Assembly (NCBI GenBank): GCA_900109895.1
Contig: FOBR01000001.1
Coordinates: forward strand, 124,001-188,000
Reading direction: 5' to 3'
Length of the DNA stretch: 64,000 nt
From: a bacterium A37T11
Lineage (GTDB): Bacteria; Bacteroidota; Bacteroidia; Sphingobacteriales; Sphingobacteriaceae
Made by a program: the position numbers and the translations under genes. Under the pieces are notes generated by a model. The model was not told the DNA's origin and did no database searches. It saw nothing but the letters and a program-made list of their open reading frames with translations. This document shows, piece by piece, positions 1-8,256 of the stretch; the first letter of the stretch is position 1; every line of letters begins with the position of its first letter.

Positions 1-898
1 CGCCCCGTATAAGGGCAGGGAAAAGATAGCGATCGGCAAGCCTGCGGGTAGCTGACTATTTAGGTCATTCTGAAACCAGAGAATCTCGTTCCGGCTTTCC
101 CAGTGCAGGAAACTGGCAAGCCGCATTCCCCATGAAACATGGTAATCGAGCAAACTATCCACAGGTAAGCAGCCTTTGATGGCATAAAATGCCGCCTGAT
201 ATGCTACCCCTGGTTATCGGCAGGGCTGAAAATAGTATCGGGCATCCCGCGGCGTTCATTATAAGCGATCAGGTCATCCAGGGTTTGAAAACCTGCTTTC
301 CGGAAGGCTTCATCGGTAGGAACGAACCATGTATTGAGAGGATAGGTATAATTTTGGCCGTTCTCTTCAAAAATGGTCATTCCCAATTGCATGGGTGAAT
401 CCCGGTAGTACCACTGCGCGCGGTATCCTCCCGTTTGGGCAGCATAGCCGTTGGCTTTATAAAACAAATCATTGTAAACGGAATCGTTGTATTGCAGGAT
501 GCCTGTAAACAAACTGAACCGCCCGTCATCTTTCAGGAAGTCCCAAGCGCTTCTTGAAATACGGGTTATCACATTATTTATAGGCCAAATAGTGGCTTCA
601 GCCGCCTCGAAAGGAGCTGCCGCACCCATATCAACACCATTCACAAGCAAATTTCCACCTGAAAAAGACAGGCTTTGTTTTACGCTATATTGATTTCCAT
701 TAATTCGATTATACAATCCGGGAATAGTTAAAAGGCTCTCCCCAAGCCACGGACTGCCTTTGCCAGTTAATACTTGAAGGCTGGCATTTTCCTTGAGTAC
801 ATAAGGTCGTATGAATGTATCCAAGGTTTCCGGGCTGGCCTCTTCAATGGACGTAGCATCCCATCCGGCAGAATTTCAGATGATACTAAAATTCTCAT
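1..898 (-). pseudogene. fasciclin-domain protein, broken by two frameshifts (runs off window start)
   Basis: The longest open segment (204-824) encodes a fasciclin-like domain whose end reads PTDEAFRKAGFQTLDDLIA, the usual ending of such repeats. At 204-206 the frame hits TAG, but the next frame continues sensibly to base 1 (AYQAAFYAIKGCLPVDSLLDYHVSWG). Upstream, the frame opens after a TGA near 866, while an ATG at 896-898 begins a different frame. At least two frameshifts therefore separate three pieces of one protein. Fasciclin lipoproteins are common partners of outer-membrane uptake systems in Bacteroidota. The gene follows the lipoprotein gene at 911 and would belong to the heme-oxygenase transcription unit. 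No signal peptide is readable. Its exact role is unknown. Confidence 0.7.
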
Positions 899-910
899 GT
901 CTTATTTAAG

Positions 911-1904
911 CTATTGATAAATCGGCGGGGCATACCGGCGTTGTATCGTCGTCAGATAGACCTGGCCATTAATGACCTCAATACTGTTCACCGTTGCAAA
1001 CGACCTGTGATTATCTACCCCTGAATGGGTATTGATCACTAAATTGTAGATGCCTGCACCTGCGTGATAACGTCTATCTGAATAATCGTTACTGACAAAG
1101 ATCCGTTGCCCTTGCAATAAGCTGTTAATTACCGCAAAATTACCTTGTGTTTTTGTGATGAGACCTCCGGTATATTCATTGCTCCCATCCGACAGACCAT
1201 ATTCGCTATAGGCATGATGATGAATATCCAGTCCGGGAGCCAGGAAATAAAAACGCTCCCAAAGATCCGTATAGATATGATCTGTTTCATCCCCCATCCA
1301 CAGCGGAAAGCTGACATACGGCATCACAGAACCCGAGAAACTATCGTGCCGTAGCGTAGTAAGATAGGTTTTGTCAAATGCCGGACTAGCTATAGAGTCG
1401 TTCGTCAGCACAATGCTATTTGCATAATCCCCATCTTGGTGGGCTTGTCCTCTATACAATGACAGATAAATACCCATGGTATCACGAATGCATAACTGAA
1501 ACAAGCCCTCCACAACCACCGCCGGTGCAATTTTTTGGCTTTCCGGAGCCTGGTAAAAACCTTCGGCGCTGTAGTTATAGAAATTCACGTATACCCGGTC
1601 ATCCGAAAACGATTGTTTATGGAATGTTTCCTGGCGCAATAGTAGGCCACTGGCTTTGCTGGTAAAGTTTTTTTGCAAGGCATGTAGGGTATAGACTTCG
1701 CCTTCGTCCAGCTGGAACGTGGTATCGCTGAATACCTGCCTGCGATACTGCGGATCAAGCTGAAAAAAAGGCACGTCGCTCTTTGGCCGGTACATGAATA
1801 CAAAGTGTAGCTTCCCCGAAGGGACCTGTGCCCAGCTACTCAGGTCAAAGCCGTTGAGCACCGGTCCCTTCAGTACAGGACCGCAAGCCTGACTAGTTTG
1901 CTGT
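911..1904 (-). pseudogene. lipoprotein of unknown family, N-terminally truncated
   Basis: An open frame of about 330 codons ends at 911. Its first readable residues, SQACGPVLKGPV, look like the Cys-containing lipobox end of a lipoprotein signal peptide, with the Cys codon at 1884-1886. An in-frame stop at 1905-1907 and the end of the preceding gene at 1914 leave no room for the hydrophobic part of a signal peptide or a start codon. The simplest reading is a deletion that removed the 5' end. A GTG at 1859-1861 could start translation but would give an unexported protein. The body is beta-rich (for example FVFMYRPKSDVPFFQLDPQY) and lies next to a fasciclin gene. I do not recognise the family. 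Confidence 0.6.
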
Positions 1905-1913
1905 TACTTGCAG

Positions 1914-2921
1914 TTATACGTAAACGCATTTACTCCCTGACCAATTCATGGTCATGCTAACCGGCAAATTCTTATCATTGTATTCATAGGTTAGGGCGGT
2001 ATTAATGTCTTTAAGTTCTGCCTTTGCCGTTGCATTATTTAATTCAAAGAGTTTTCCGGTAATTTTTACTGGATTGTTCTTGCTCAGGATGGCGCAGCGG
2101 CCCGCCCAAAAACGTACCCCATCCAGATTATAGGCGCCAAAACCGTTAAAATCATTGCCTATAAATTTCCAATATTTGGAGATGGACGTATATGGGGAGG
2201 GTTTGTCGTCATAGGTAATATTCAATAACTCATCAGAAGTCTGTTTGTAATCGATACGGCTTTCACCAGACGGATAATCCGTGATTTTTTTTGACCAATC
2301 CATTATAATTTTCACTTGTGTTACATTGTCATGGGCATCATAGGTGAAACTGAATTCATACCTGATAAATGAAAAACCGTCTGCATCCTTGCTATAGCCG
2401 TCAGCTGGTATTAAAACGGAAGTCAGGTGTTTTTTGGGATCGTCATATAAGTATTGAAACATTAGATTGGTTGTTGTGGAAGATCCGGAGATGGTAGAAG
2501 CAAATAATTGATTGATATATTCAGGATTGCCATCATAAATATTTCCGCTTCCCCCACTATACGTATAAGTAATCGTAATGGTGCCGTAGTAATGATGCCC
2601 CAAGCCGTCTACCGATGACGACGGATAGGCGTCAATCACTTTATCAGGTGCAATGGTTCTGACAAAAGGCCCGTAATAATAATTCGGCCCCGTCATCTTT
2701 GTCAATAAACCTTTATCATCATATTCAAAGTTACGCAGCCCAAGCGACTGGTCAACGTCACTGGCGAGTGCACAGCCCGTCGGATTTTCTACGTCGGGAT
2801 CAGGTTCATCACCATCACCGGGTTTTCCGCAACTATACAAAGTAATCAATAAGCTACTAATGAGTAAAACGGCAAGCGCAGACCCGTGAACGCTTGTTTT
2901 GGCTTTTTTTAAGTTTTGCAT
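1914..2921 (-). CDS. exported lipoprotein with YD-like repeats, function unknown
   Basis: This 335-residue protein starts at the ATG at 2919-2921, giving MQNLKKAKTSVHGSALAV, a hydrophobic stretch and a lipobox ending LYSC. The ORF continues upstream of this ATG, but the extension would put about 30 residues before the signal peptide. After an acidic linker (GDGDEPDPDVENP) the body has short motifs such as FEYDDKGLLTKM, FTYDAHDNVTQV and YEYNDKNLPVSM. These resemble the YD/RHS-like strands seen in many Bacteroidota surface lipoproteins. It lies between the Fur-like gene and two damaged lipoprotein genes on the same strand, probably one transcription unit started at the heme oxygenase. It has no visible disabling change. 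Function unknown. Confidence 0.65.
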   Translation of the reverse strand: MQNLKKAKTSVHGSALAVLLISSLLITLYSCGKPGDGDEPDPDVENPTGCALASDVDQSLGLRNFEYDDKGLLTKMTGPNYYYGPFVRTIAPDKVIDAYPSSSVDGLGHHYYGTITITYTYSGGSGNIYDGNPEYINQLFASTISGSSTTTNLMFQYLYDDPKKHLTSVLIPADGYSKDADGFSFIRYEFSFTYDAHDNVTQVKIIMDWSKKITDYPSGESRIDYKQTSDELLNITYDDKPSPYTSISKYWKFIGNDFNGFGAYNLDGVRFWAGRCAILSKNNPVKITGKLFELNNATAKAELKDINTALTYEYNDKNLPVSMTMNWSGSKCVYV

Positions 2922-3041
2922 TATTACATGGATAAAATTTGCATAATATGACCATGCAAATAAATAATATGCGCCAAAAATAAACGTACGATTTTGTTGC
3001 AAATGCTTACGCATTTGTTGTATTCTTGGTGGGATTGCCTA

Positions 3042-3329
3042 CTATTGAATAACAGTATAGGTATAACTACGGGGTCCGCGGCCGCTACGTATCAGCCAGC
3101 CATGCCGGGCCAGCAGGTTTAGATTGGTATATACCGTAGCCCAACTGATGCCATATTGTTGGCGTAATTGCATCCAAAATGCCTCTACATCATCCACGCT
3201 GCCCGCTGCACAAAGTGCAGCGATCAGGATACGACGCTGTTGGCTTATCAAATAGCCCTGGCGGGCCAGCCCCTCCATGATCTGCCCAGCCAGGGTTATT
3301 GAAGCTTGGGTTACTGCTATAGGCTCCAT
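3042..3329 (-). CDS. Fur-like winged-helix mini-regulator (DNA-binding domain only)
   Basis: This 95-residue protein starts at the ATG at 3327-3329, 19 bp after the heme oxygenase stop. Residues 15-85 match the Fur N-terminal domain: RRILIAALCAAGSVDDVEAF, then ISWATVYTNLNLLARHGWLI (61-80), where ISWATVYTNL is the Fur recognition helix (ISLATVYR in typical Fur). The C-terminal dimerisation domain with its His/Cys/Glu metal ligands is absent; the protein ends SYTYTVIQ. Typical Fur proteins have 130-160 residues. It could still bind DNA alone or interfere with full-length Fur at iron promoters, or be a remnant. Its tight linkage to heme oxygenase suggests a role in iron or heme response. The family call is firm for the fold; the function is inference. 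Confidence 0.75.
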   Translation of the reverse strand: MEPIAVTQASITLAGQIMEGLARQGYLISQQRRILIAALCAAGSVDDVEAFWMQLRQQYGISWATVYTNLNLLARHGWLIRSGRGPRSYTYTVIQ

Positions 3330-3348
3330 CAAAGGAAATAACACAAGC

Positions 3349-3918
3349 CTAGCCTGCGACTGTTTGAAAATCCTGTTCGAAGACATCGCCAAAGCGGGCA
3401 AAGGTTTCATTGGCAGTGCGGATGGCCTGAGCCTCCTCTTCGGCATTGCCCGCCTGCGCACTCAACGCGGCTGTAAATGCTCCCCACATGCGGCCGGTAT
3501 TTTCGCCATATCCCGAGAAAAAGGAGAAACCGGTAGTCATGCCATACTTCTGCAGCATTTGGACAATATAAGGCCCGCCCATGATCGAGCCTTCCAACAC
3601 ATATAATGCGCTCAAAGCCTCAAGCGGGCTGTTTATCATGGGGGTATAGACCACAGGCAGCTGGTCTACACTGCTCCCAAGTGCCTCTATATCGTTCCGG
3701 AGATAGGATGAATTGCGACGGTCTGCCTGGTCGGGAAGCAGCGTTTCACTGATATAAGGGGCAATCACCGATTCCACGGCGTTAAAATAAGCATAAAAAT
3801 ATTTCAGGAAGCCGGCATAATCTTCGGCGCTGCGGATCGATTTCAATTTAAGGACCACCGTTTTTTCCAGTTGCTGATGTGCTTCACGGGTCGCTTCTTT
3901 GATTTTTGTACTGAGCAT
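3349..3918 (-). CDS. hmuO: biliverdin-producing heme oxygenase
   Basis: This 189-residue protein has the heme oxygenase family length. It would open heme to biliverdin, CO and ferrous iron in the cytoplasm. Visible features are REAHQQL with the likely proximal heme ligand H14, the YVLEGSxxGG motif (106-115, read as LYVLEGSIMGG) and SGYGENTG (135-142), corresponding to the distal glycine-rich helix. The ATG start at 3916-3918 is the first plausible one. It heads a minus-strand unit (heme oxygenase, mini-Fur, lipoproteins) divergent from the heme ABC importer hmuTUV, so imported heme could be used as an iron source. Three copies of a 21-bp repeat lie in the shared upstream region. The gene appears intact. 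Confidence 0.9.
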   Translation of the reverse strand: MLSTKIKEATREAHQQLEKTVVLKLKSIRSAEDYAGFLKYFYAYFNAVESVIAPYISETLLPDQADRRNSSYLRNDIEALGSSVDQLPVVYTPMINSPLEALSALYVLEGSIMGGPYIVQMLQKYGMTTGFSFFSGYGENTGRMWGAFTAALSAQAGNAEEEAQAIRTANETFARFGDVFEQDFQTVAG

Positions 3919-3985
3919 AATAATATATTTAATGAATAAAACATCTGAATAAACAAAGGTGGGTATTGAGAACGGAACACATTCT

Positions 3986-4048
3986 ATGCGATCCGGATTA
4001 TTTTATATGCAATCCGTATTATTTTATATGCAATCCGTATTATTTCGG
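3986..4048 (+). repeat. three tandem 21-bp repeats in the hmuO/hmuT divergent region
   Basis: Three head-to-tail 21-bp units at 3986-4006, 4007-4027 and 4028-4048 share the core GCAATCCGTATTATTT. The first unit differs at three positions within this stretch. Single copies of the same core occur at 11871-11891 upstream of hmuY and at 32581-32600 upstream of the hmuY remnant. The placement between divergent iron genes and before hmuY copies suggests a regulator-binding element, but a degenerate mobile repeat cannot be excluded. Confidence 0.7.
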
Positions 4049-4078
4049 CAGCCTGCTGGCTACATTGCTCTGTTGGTT

Positions 4079-4086
4079 TATCTTTG
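4079..4086 (+). promoter_or_regulatory. TANNTTTG (-7) element five bases before hmuT ATG
   Basis: TATCTTTG matches the Bacteroidota -7 consensus and ends five bases before the ATG at 4092. A transcript from it would start at or next to the start codon (leaderless). No convincing -33 element was found, so this is tentative. Confidence 0.4.
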
Positions 4087-4091
4087 CGGAT

Positions 4092-4934
4092 ATGCGGAGA
4101 ACGATCAGCTTTATCTATATATTTAACCTGTTGGTCCTTTGCGCCGTCGCTGCCCCGCCCAAACGGATCATCACGCTGAGCGGAGCGCTTAGTGAAACGG
4201 TGGATGCCCTGGGCTTAGGTTCGTCCATCGTTGCTGTGGATGTCACCAGCATCTATCCGGCCTATGTGAAGGCATTGCCACGGGTCAGCAAAAACCGTTC
4301 AGTCTTGGCTGAAGGCCTGATGGCTTTTCACCCCGATCTCGTGCTCGCCCCGGCAGGGAACGTTTCACCCGAAGTGGAGCGGCAGCTCAGGACCCTGGGA
4401 GTAAGGTGGGTAAATATCCGCCAGGAATAATCGGCCAAAGGTGCACTGCATTTTATCCGTGAAGTAGCTACCGCCGTAGGATTGCCCGAAAAAGGGAAAC
4501 TACTGGCCAGTAAAACAGAAAGTCAGATCGGGCAAGCCCTTCAGGAAGTCAAGTCAAGGACAGTTAACTATACGCCCCGCTTGCTTTTTATCTATGCCCG
4601 GGGCGCCGGTACGATGAGCGTTGCCGGCAAAGGCAGCAGCCTGGACGCCATCATCAGCCTGGCCGGAGGCCGCAATGCCGTGCAGGAATTCAATGATTTT
4701 AAACCCTATATTACCGAGTCGTTGGTCAAAGCCAATCCGGACGTCATCCTGCTCTTTGACTTTGGCCTCAGCAGCTTGGGTGGCACCTCCGCCGTATTGA
4801 AAATGCCGGGCATGGCCCTTACCAACGCCGGCAAAAATAAACGCATTGTGCAGATGGATGGACAGTTGCTCATCAATTTCAGTGTACGGCTGGCTGATGC
4901 TATTCGTAGCCTCAACAAACTGCTTATTCCATAA
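4092..4934 (+). pseudogene. hmuT: heme ABC transporter substrate-binding protein HmuT, interrupted by an in-frame TAA
   Basis: The ATG at 4092 begins a short signal peptide (MRRTISFIYIFNLLVLCAVA) followed by the TroA-like heme-binding fold: PPKRIITLSGALSETVDALG, then FHPDLVLAP. At 4428-4430 a TAA interrupts it (WVNIRQE, stop, SAKGALHFIREV). The same frame then continues without shift to 4934 through PRLLFIYARGAGTMSVAGKG and KANPDVILLFDFGL, both typical of HmuT. An aromatic codon is expected here, so TAT or TAC to TAA by one substitution is the likely event. As read, only a 112-residue N-terminal piece would be made and periplasmic heme delivery to HmuUV would be lost, unless the stop is suppressed. 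A start at 4482 would lack a signal peptide. Confidence 0.85.
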
Positions 4935-4942
4935 TAGTCCTT

Positions 4943-5983
4943 TTGAAAAGAAAAATCATATACGTTTTGCTCGTTGCCGGGCTATTGCTGTCAGTAGCCC
5001 TGTCCCTCAGTTTTGGGGCCATGCACATTCCCCTGCGTGATGTACTATTGGCTTTTGCCCATCGGCTAGGCTTGTGGACAGACATGCAGCTGGATGAAAC
5101 TTACGCAGGCGTCATTAACGTCCTGCGTTTACCCCGCATATTGCTGGGCATGCTCGTGGGTGCTGCACTGGGTATTTCAGGCGCCGCGATCCAGGGTATC
5201 TTTCGCAATCCGTTGGCAGAACCCGGCCTTATCGGTATCTCAGCCGGGGCTTCGCTGATGGCCGCTACCATTATTGTGCTTGAACCGATGCTCTTGGCAG
5301 GACTCAGCGCCATTCTTGGCTATTATTTATTGGCCTTCGGCGCATTTGCCGGTGCAGGCTTTGCCGCCTTCCTCATTTATCAGATCGCCAAAAGCGACGG
5401 ACGCCCTCAGGTAGCTACCATGCTGCTCGCCGGTATTGCCATCAATGCACTGGCAGGAGCGCTTACCGGCATCATCAGTTACCTCTCTTCTGAACAACAG
5501 CTCCGGTCCATCACTTTCTGGATGCTGGGAAGCCTGGGCGGAGCCAGCTGGGAAATGGTCTGGTGCCTGTTGCCGTTTGCCGGGCTTGCCATTGTATTGT
5601 TGCCCTTTCAGGCCCGCTCGCTCAATGCCTTTGCTTTAGGCGAATCGCAGGCCGACCAACTGGGCATGCGCAGCGGCCGGATCAAGACACAGGTCGTATT
5701 ACTGACCACGTTGGCCGTCGGGGCTTCTGTGGCCGTATCCGGCATCATTGGTTTTGTCGGCTTGCTGGTACCTCACATCTTCCGGTTGCTTGGCGGCCCT
5801 GACCACAAGTATGTATTGCCGGCCTCCGCTTTAATGGGAGCTTTTATCCTCACCATTGCCGATCTGCTGTGCCGCGTGCTCACCGCTCCCATAGAATTGC
5901 CCATTGGCGTGATCACAGCCTTACTGGGGACACCTGTTTTCTTATATATCCTCATAAAAGACAAAAAGAAATTGCTCCATTAA
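4943..5983 (+). CDS. hmuU: heme ABC transporter permease (FecCD family)
   Basis: This 346-residue polytopic membrane protein has FecCD/BtuC hallmarks: LRLPRILLGMLVGAALGISG, GAAIQGIFRNPLAEPGLIGI and VSGIIGFVGLLVPHIFRLL (the EAA-like coupling region), then ADLLCRV and a C-terminal ELPIGVITALLGTPVFLYIL. It would form the inner-membrane channel of the heme importer with HmuT and HmuV. The most likely start is the TTG at 4943-4945, eight bases after the hmuT stop, giving MKRKIIYVLLVAGLLL, whose first hydrophobic segment is the expected first helix. The gene is complete, in contrast to the broken hmuT just upstream. Confidence 0.9.
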   Translation: MKRKIIYVLLVAGLLLSVALSLSFGAMHIPLRDVLLAFAHRLGLWTDMQLDETYAGVINVLRLPRILLGMLVGAALGISGAAIQGIFRNPLAEPGLIGISAGASLMAATIIVLEPMLLAGLSAILGYYLLAFGAFAGAGFAAFLIYQIAKSDGRPQVATMLLAGIAINALAGALTGIISYLSSEQQLRSITFWMLGSLGGASWEMVWCLLPFAGLAIVLLPFQARSLNAFALGESQADQLGMRSGRIKTQVVLLTTLAVGASVAVSGIIGFVGLLVPHIFRLLGGPDHKYVLPASALMGAFILTIADLLCRVLTAPIELPIGVITALLGTPVFLYILIKDKKKLLH

Positions 5984-5984
5984 C

Positions 5985-5992
5985 TATATTTG
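5985..5992 (+). promoter_or_regulatory. TANNTTTG element five bases before hmuV ATG
   Basis: TATATTTG fits the Bacteroidota -7 consensus. The spacing to the ATG (five bases) equals that at hmuT and at the SWIM gene, which suggests a leaderless internal promoter. No clear -33 partner was identified. Confidence 0.35.
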
Positions 5993-5997
5993 CCTGC

Positions 5998-6849
5998 ATG
6001 ATGCTCAGTACGGAAGCCATTACTTACTCCATAAAAAACCATATCCTGCTTAAGGATGTCTGTTTTAGCCTTCACAAAGGTGAACTATTGGCTATTCTGG
6101 GTGCCAATGGTGCTGGTAAGTCTACACTCATCCGTTTGTTAAGCGGAGAGAAAAAGCCCGATTCAGGTAGCATACGGCTTGCTGGCAAACCCATCGGCAC
6201 CTACACCTCCACTGAACTTGCTTTATTAAGGGCAACGATGAGCCAGCAGCAGGCGGTGTCCCTTGATTTCACGGCCGAAGAGATCGTGCTGATGGGCCGT
6301 TACCCCCATTACAAGAATCAGCCGGCCCCGTCTGACCGGCTCGCCGTGGAAGAAACCATGGCTGTATGCGGAGTGGGCCATTTGGCAGCACGCAGCTATC
6401 TGTCCTTGTCGGGTGGCGAGCAGCAACGTGTACAACTGGCGCGGGTGCTATCGCAGATATGGGACCGCCCTGGCGCCCTGCTGCTCATGGATGAACCTGT
6501 TTCGGCCATGGACATGCAGTTTCAGCACCAAACGCTGGCCATTATACGGGCTCTGGCCAACCGCGGGTTTATGGTGATCACGGTATTGCACGATATCAAC
6601 CTGGCCGCGCAATATGCAGACCGCATACTCCTGATGAAAAATGGCCGGAAACTCTATGACGGCACACCAGCCGAAGTACTGAACAGCCGGAATATCTATA
6701 CAGTATTTTCTATGGATGTGCAGGTGCAGGTTAACACGGCTTCCTTAAAGACCATTGTACTGCCTAAAGAGATCAAAATGGGGGTAGAAAGCTTTAACAG
6801 CATGTTGCCGTCAGAAAAGCTTAAAGCGGAAAGCGAAAATATTAGTTAA
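5998..6849 (+). CDS. hmuV: heme ABC transporter ATP-binding protein
   Basis: This 283-residue ABC ATPase has Walker A GANGAGKST (35-43), signature LSGGE (137-141), Walker B LLLMDE (161-166) and the switch histidine in VLHDINLAAQYADRI. The layout matches HmuV/FecE-type ATPases that power heme or siderophore import with a FecCD permease. ATGs at 5998 and 6001 are both in frame; the first is chosen. A TATATTTG at 5985-5992 ends five bases before it and may give a separate, leaderless transcript. It ends the hmuTUV unit and converges on the AraC regulator gene across a repeat-rich spacer. No defects are seen. Confidence 0.9.
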   Translation: MMLSTEAITYSIKNHILLKDVCFSLHKGELLAILGANGAGKSTLIRLLSGEKKPDSGSIRLAGKPIGTYTSTELALLRATMSQQQAVSLDFTAEEIVLMGRYPHYKNQPAPSDRLAVEETMAVCGVGHLAARSYLSLSGGEQQRVQLARVLSQIWDRPGALLLMDEPVSAMDMQFQHQTLAIIRALANRGFMVITVLHDINLAAQYADRILLMKNGRKLYDGTPAEVLNSRNIYTVFSMDVQVQVNTASLKTIVLPKEIKMGVESFNSMLPSEKLKAESENIS

Positions 6850-6851
6850 AG

Positions 6852-7067
6852 TCAAATCTGGTCAGCCCTCCAGTGGCTGGGAACTCCCACTGCGTGAGCC
6901 CCGGTTTCACTCCGCTACGTTCCCTAGACCGCTTCCCGGCTAACCAGATTTGATTTGAACGCTGATTTAAATTCCATTGGGCATGCGAGCGGCATGGGAA
7001 CAATAGGCGGAGGGACCGAGGCCCGCAGCCGGCTTGTTCCAGCCGGGAGCAGTCCAATGGAATTTAA
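6852..7067. repeat. two adjacent long inverted repeats between convergent genes
   Basis: The spacer between hmuV (plus) and the AraC gene (minus) holds two about 100-base hairpin units. Unit 1 has arms at 6852-6867 and 6938-6953 (TCAAATCTGGTCAGCC against its complement with one mismatch) and an inner GGGAAC/GTTCCC pair. Unit 2 has perfect 14-base arms at 6967-6980 and 7054-7067 (TTAAATTCCATTGG) and an inner GGAACAA/TTGTTCC pair. The interior is GC-rich. This could be a bidirectional transcription barrier or a REP/MITE-like pair. No gene is seen in it. Confidence 0.75.
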
Positions 7068-7111
7068 TCCTTGTAAAATTTAGTTTTTAATAAAAATCGT
7101 AAATCGAATAA

Positions 7112-8086
7112 TTATTTCAAATCACTAGGCGGAATGCCAAAGTATTTCTTGAAGGCAATGCTAAAATTATTCTGATGGGAGAAGCCCACCAGCGAGGCAA
7201 CTTCAAAGATCGGCCTATTTTCTTCCAGCAGCAGATGGCGCGCATGTTCCATACGCAAGCGTGTAATGTAATCATACACGGTGGTGCCAAAATATTCTTT
7301 AAAGCCACGCCGCAGTTTAAATTCATTGAGCATGACTTCCCTTGACAGTTCTTTTTGGGTCGGCGGATGATGGAACCTTTCCCCCAAGATCTGGCGAGCA
7401 TGCTCCAATTTTGTCACATCATCACCTTTTACCTGCTCAGGTTCAGGGCTGCCATGGTTTAATTGTTCCAGCTGGTACATCAGCAATTCCAGAATGCGGG
7501 CTTCTGTATGAATGCGCTTAAGCTCGCCATGCTGCCGGCAGCTGATCATATCGTCAATCACGCGCCGCATCTCCATCGTTACAAAAAAATCCTCTGAAGC
7601 AAAAGAGGTATATTCCCCCCGCTCAATCTCCTTCACGAAATCTTCATGCAACAGGGAATGCCTGTCAATGAGGTTAAAATAATAATCTTTGCTAAGCACT
7701 ACCAGAAAATAAGTATACTCCACATCTTCCCTGATCAGGTGCGATTCAATGGTTGACGGAATATAGCGGATGTTGTGCCGGCTACGTCCATAAAGCGTAT
7801 TGGGTTGTTTTTTACCCAGGTCCTGGCTCTGTCGGTAAAAGATGAATTGGCTGGTGATCGTTTCACCTACCACTTCTGTCTGGATATTAAGTGCCTCGTC
7901 AAATTTCATTTCTGAATGCATGACGAACAATCCCCCTGTTGTTAGCTGTTGGTTGACCATAAAAACCGGGCTGCGTTTGATAGCTACTTGTTTCTCTGCT
8001 AAACGGTAGCCAGGTGTATAAGAATCCGGAATATCCTCTATAAACAGCCAATCATTGTGACCGTCAATCTTTGATTTTATCAGCAT
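7112..8086 (-). CDS. PchR-like AraC family regulator
   Basis: This 324-residue protein starts at the ATG at 8084-8086, preceded by GGATAGG. The C-terminal 100 residues form the AraC double helix-turn-helix (LRRGFKEYFGTTVYDYITRL, then IFEVASLVGFSHQNNFSIAF and FGIPPSDL). The N-terminal 200 residues are the less conserved sensor region typical of PchR-type regulators of siderophore and heme uptake genes. It lies between the heme importer and the heme receptor, which suggests it activates one or both. Its own promoter carries a Fur-like box (8122-8146), so it is probably repressed when iron is plentiful. A second regulator of the same type lies at 19040. Confidence 0.85.
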   Translation of the reverse strand: MLIKSKIDGHNDWLFIEDIPDSYTPGYRLAEKQVAIKRSPVFMVNQQLTTGGLFVMHSEMKFDEALNIQTEVVGETITSQFIFYRQSQDLGKKQPNTLYGRSRHNIRYIPSTIESHLIREDVEYTYFLVVLSKDYYFNLIDRHSLLHEDFVKEIERGEYTSFASEDFFVTMEMRRVIDDMISCRQHGELKRIHTEARILELLMYQLEQLNHGSPEPEQVKGDDVTKLEHARQILGERFHHPPTQKELSREVMLNEFKLRRGFKEYFGTTVYDYITRLRMEHARHLLLEENRPIFEVASLVGFSHQNNFSIAFKKYFGIPPSDLK

Positions 8087-8110
8087 CCTATCCTTTTTTG
8101 ATATTCCCCA

Positions 8111-8146
8111 CAAATATAACAATTATTTATATTCGTTCTAAATAAT
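8111..8146 (-). promoter_or_regulatory. Fur-like box overlapping the AraC gene promoter
   Basis: On the minus strand, TATATTTG at 8118-8111 is a good -7 element. Immediately upstream, 8122-8146 holds an imperfect palindrome with arms ATTATTTA and TTCTAAATAAT around a short centre. It resembles the ATTTAGAATnATTCTAAAT iron box. Occupancy would cover the -33 region and block transcription. Confidence 0.6.
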
Positions 8147-8256
8147 AAAACTTTTTTTGCCGCCGCCTTCTAACTGCACGCTTTTACACGCGTTTCCCCG
8201 CATGGAAACCGGCCGTTGACATCTTCTGCTTAGAAAGCGGTCCCGCTATTGGTGCA

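Noticed and set aside
204-824. An intact 206-residue fasciclin gene starting at TTG 824
   Set aside because: The frame is open and domain-like upstream of 824, and another frame carries the continuation after 204, so it is a middle piece of a broken gene.
3966-4091. N-terminal extension of HmuT through the tandem repeats (repeating ICNPYYF)
   Set aside because: The repeats are intergenic DNA, and the ATG at 4092 gives a normal signal peptide.
6842-7057. A 71-residue minus-strand gene in the inverted repeats
   Set aside because: The composition is low in hydrophobic core and is explained by the hairpin structure; no start signal.
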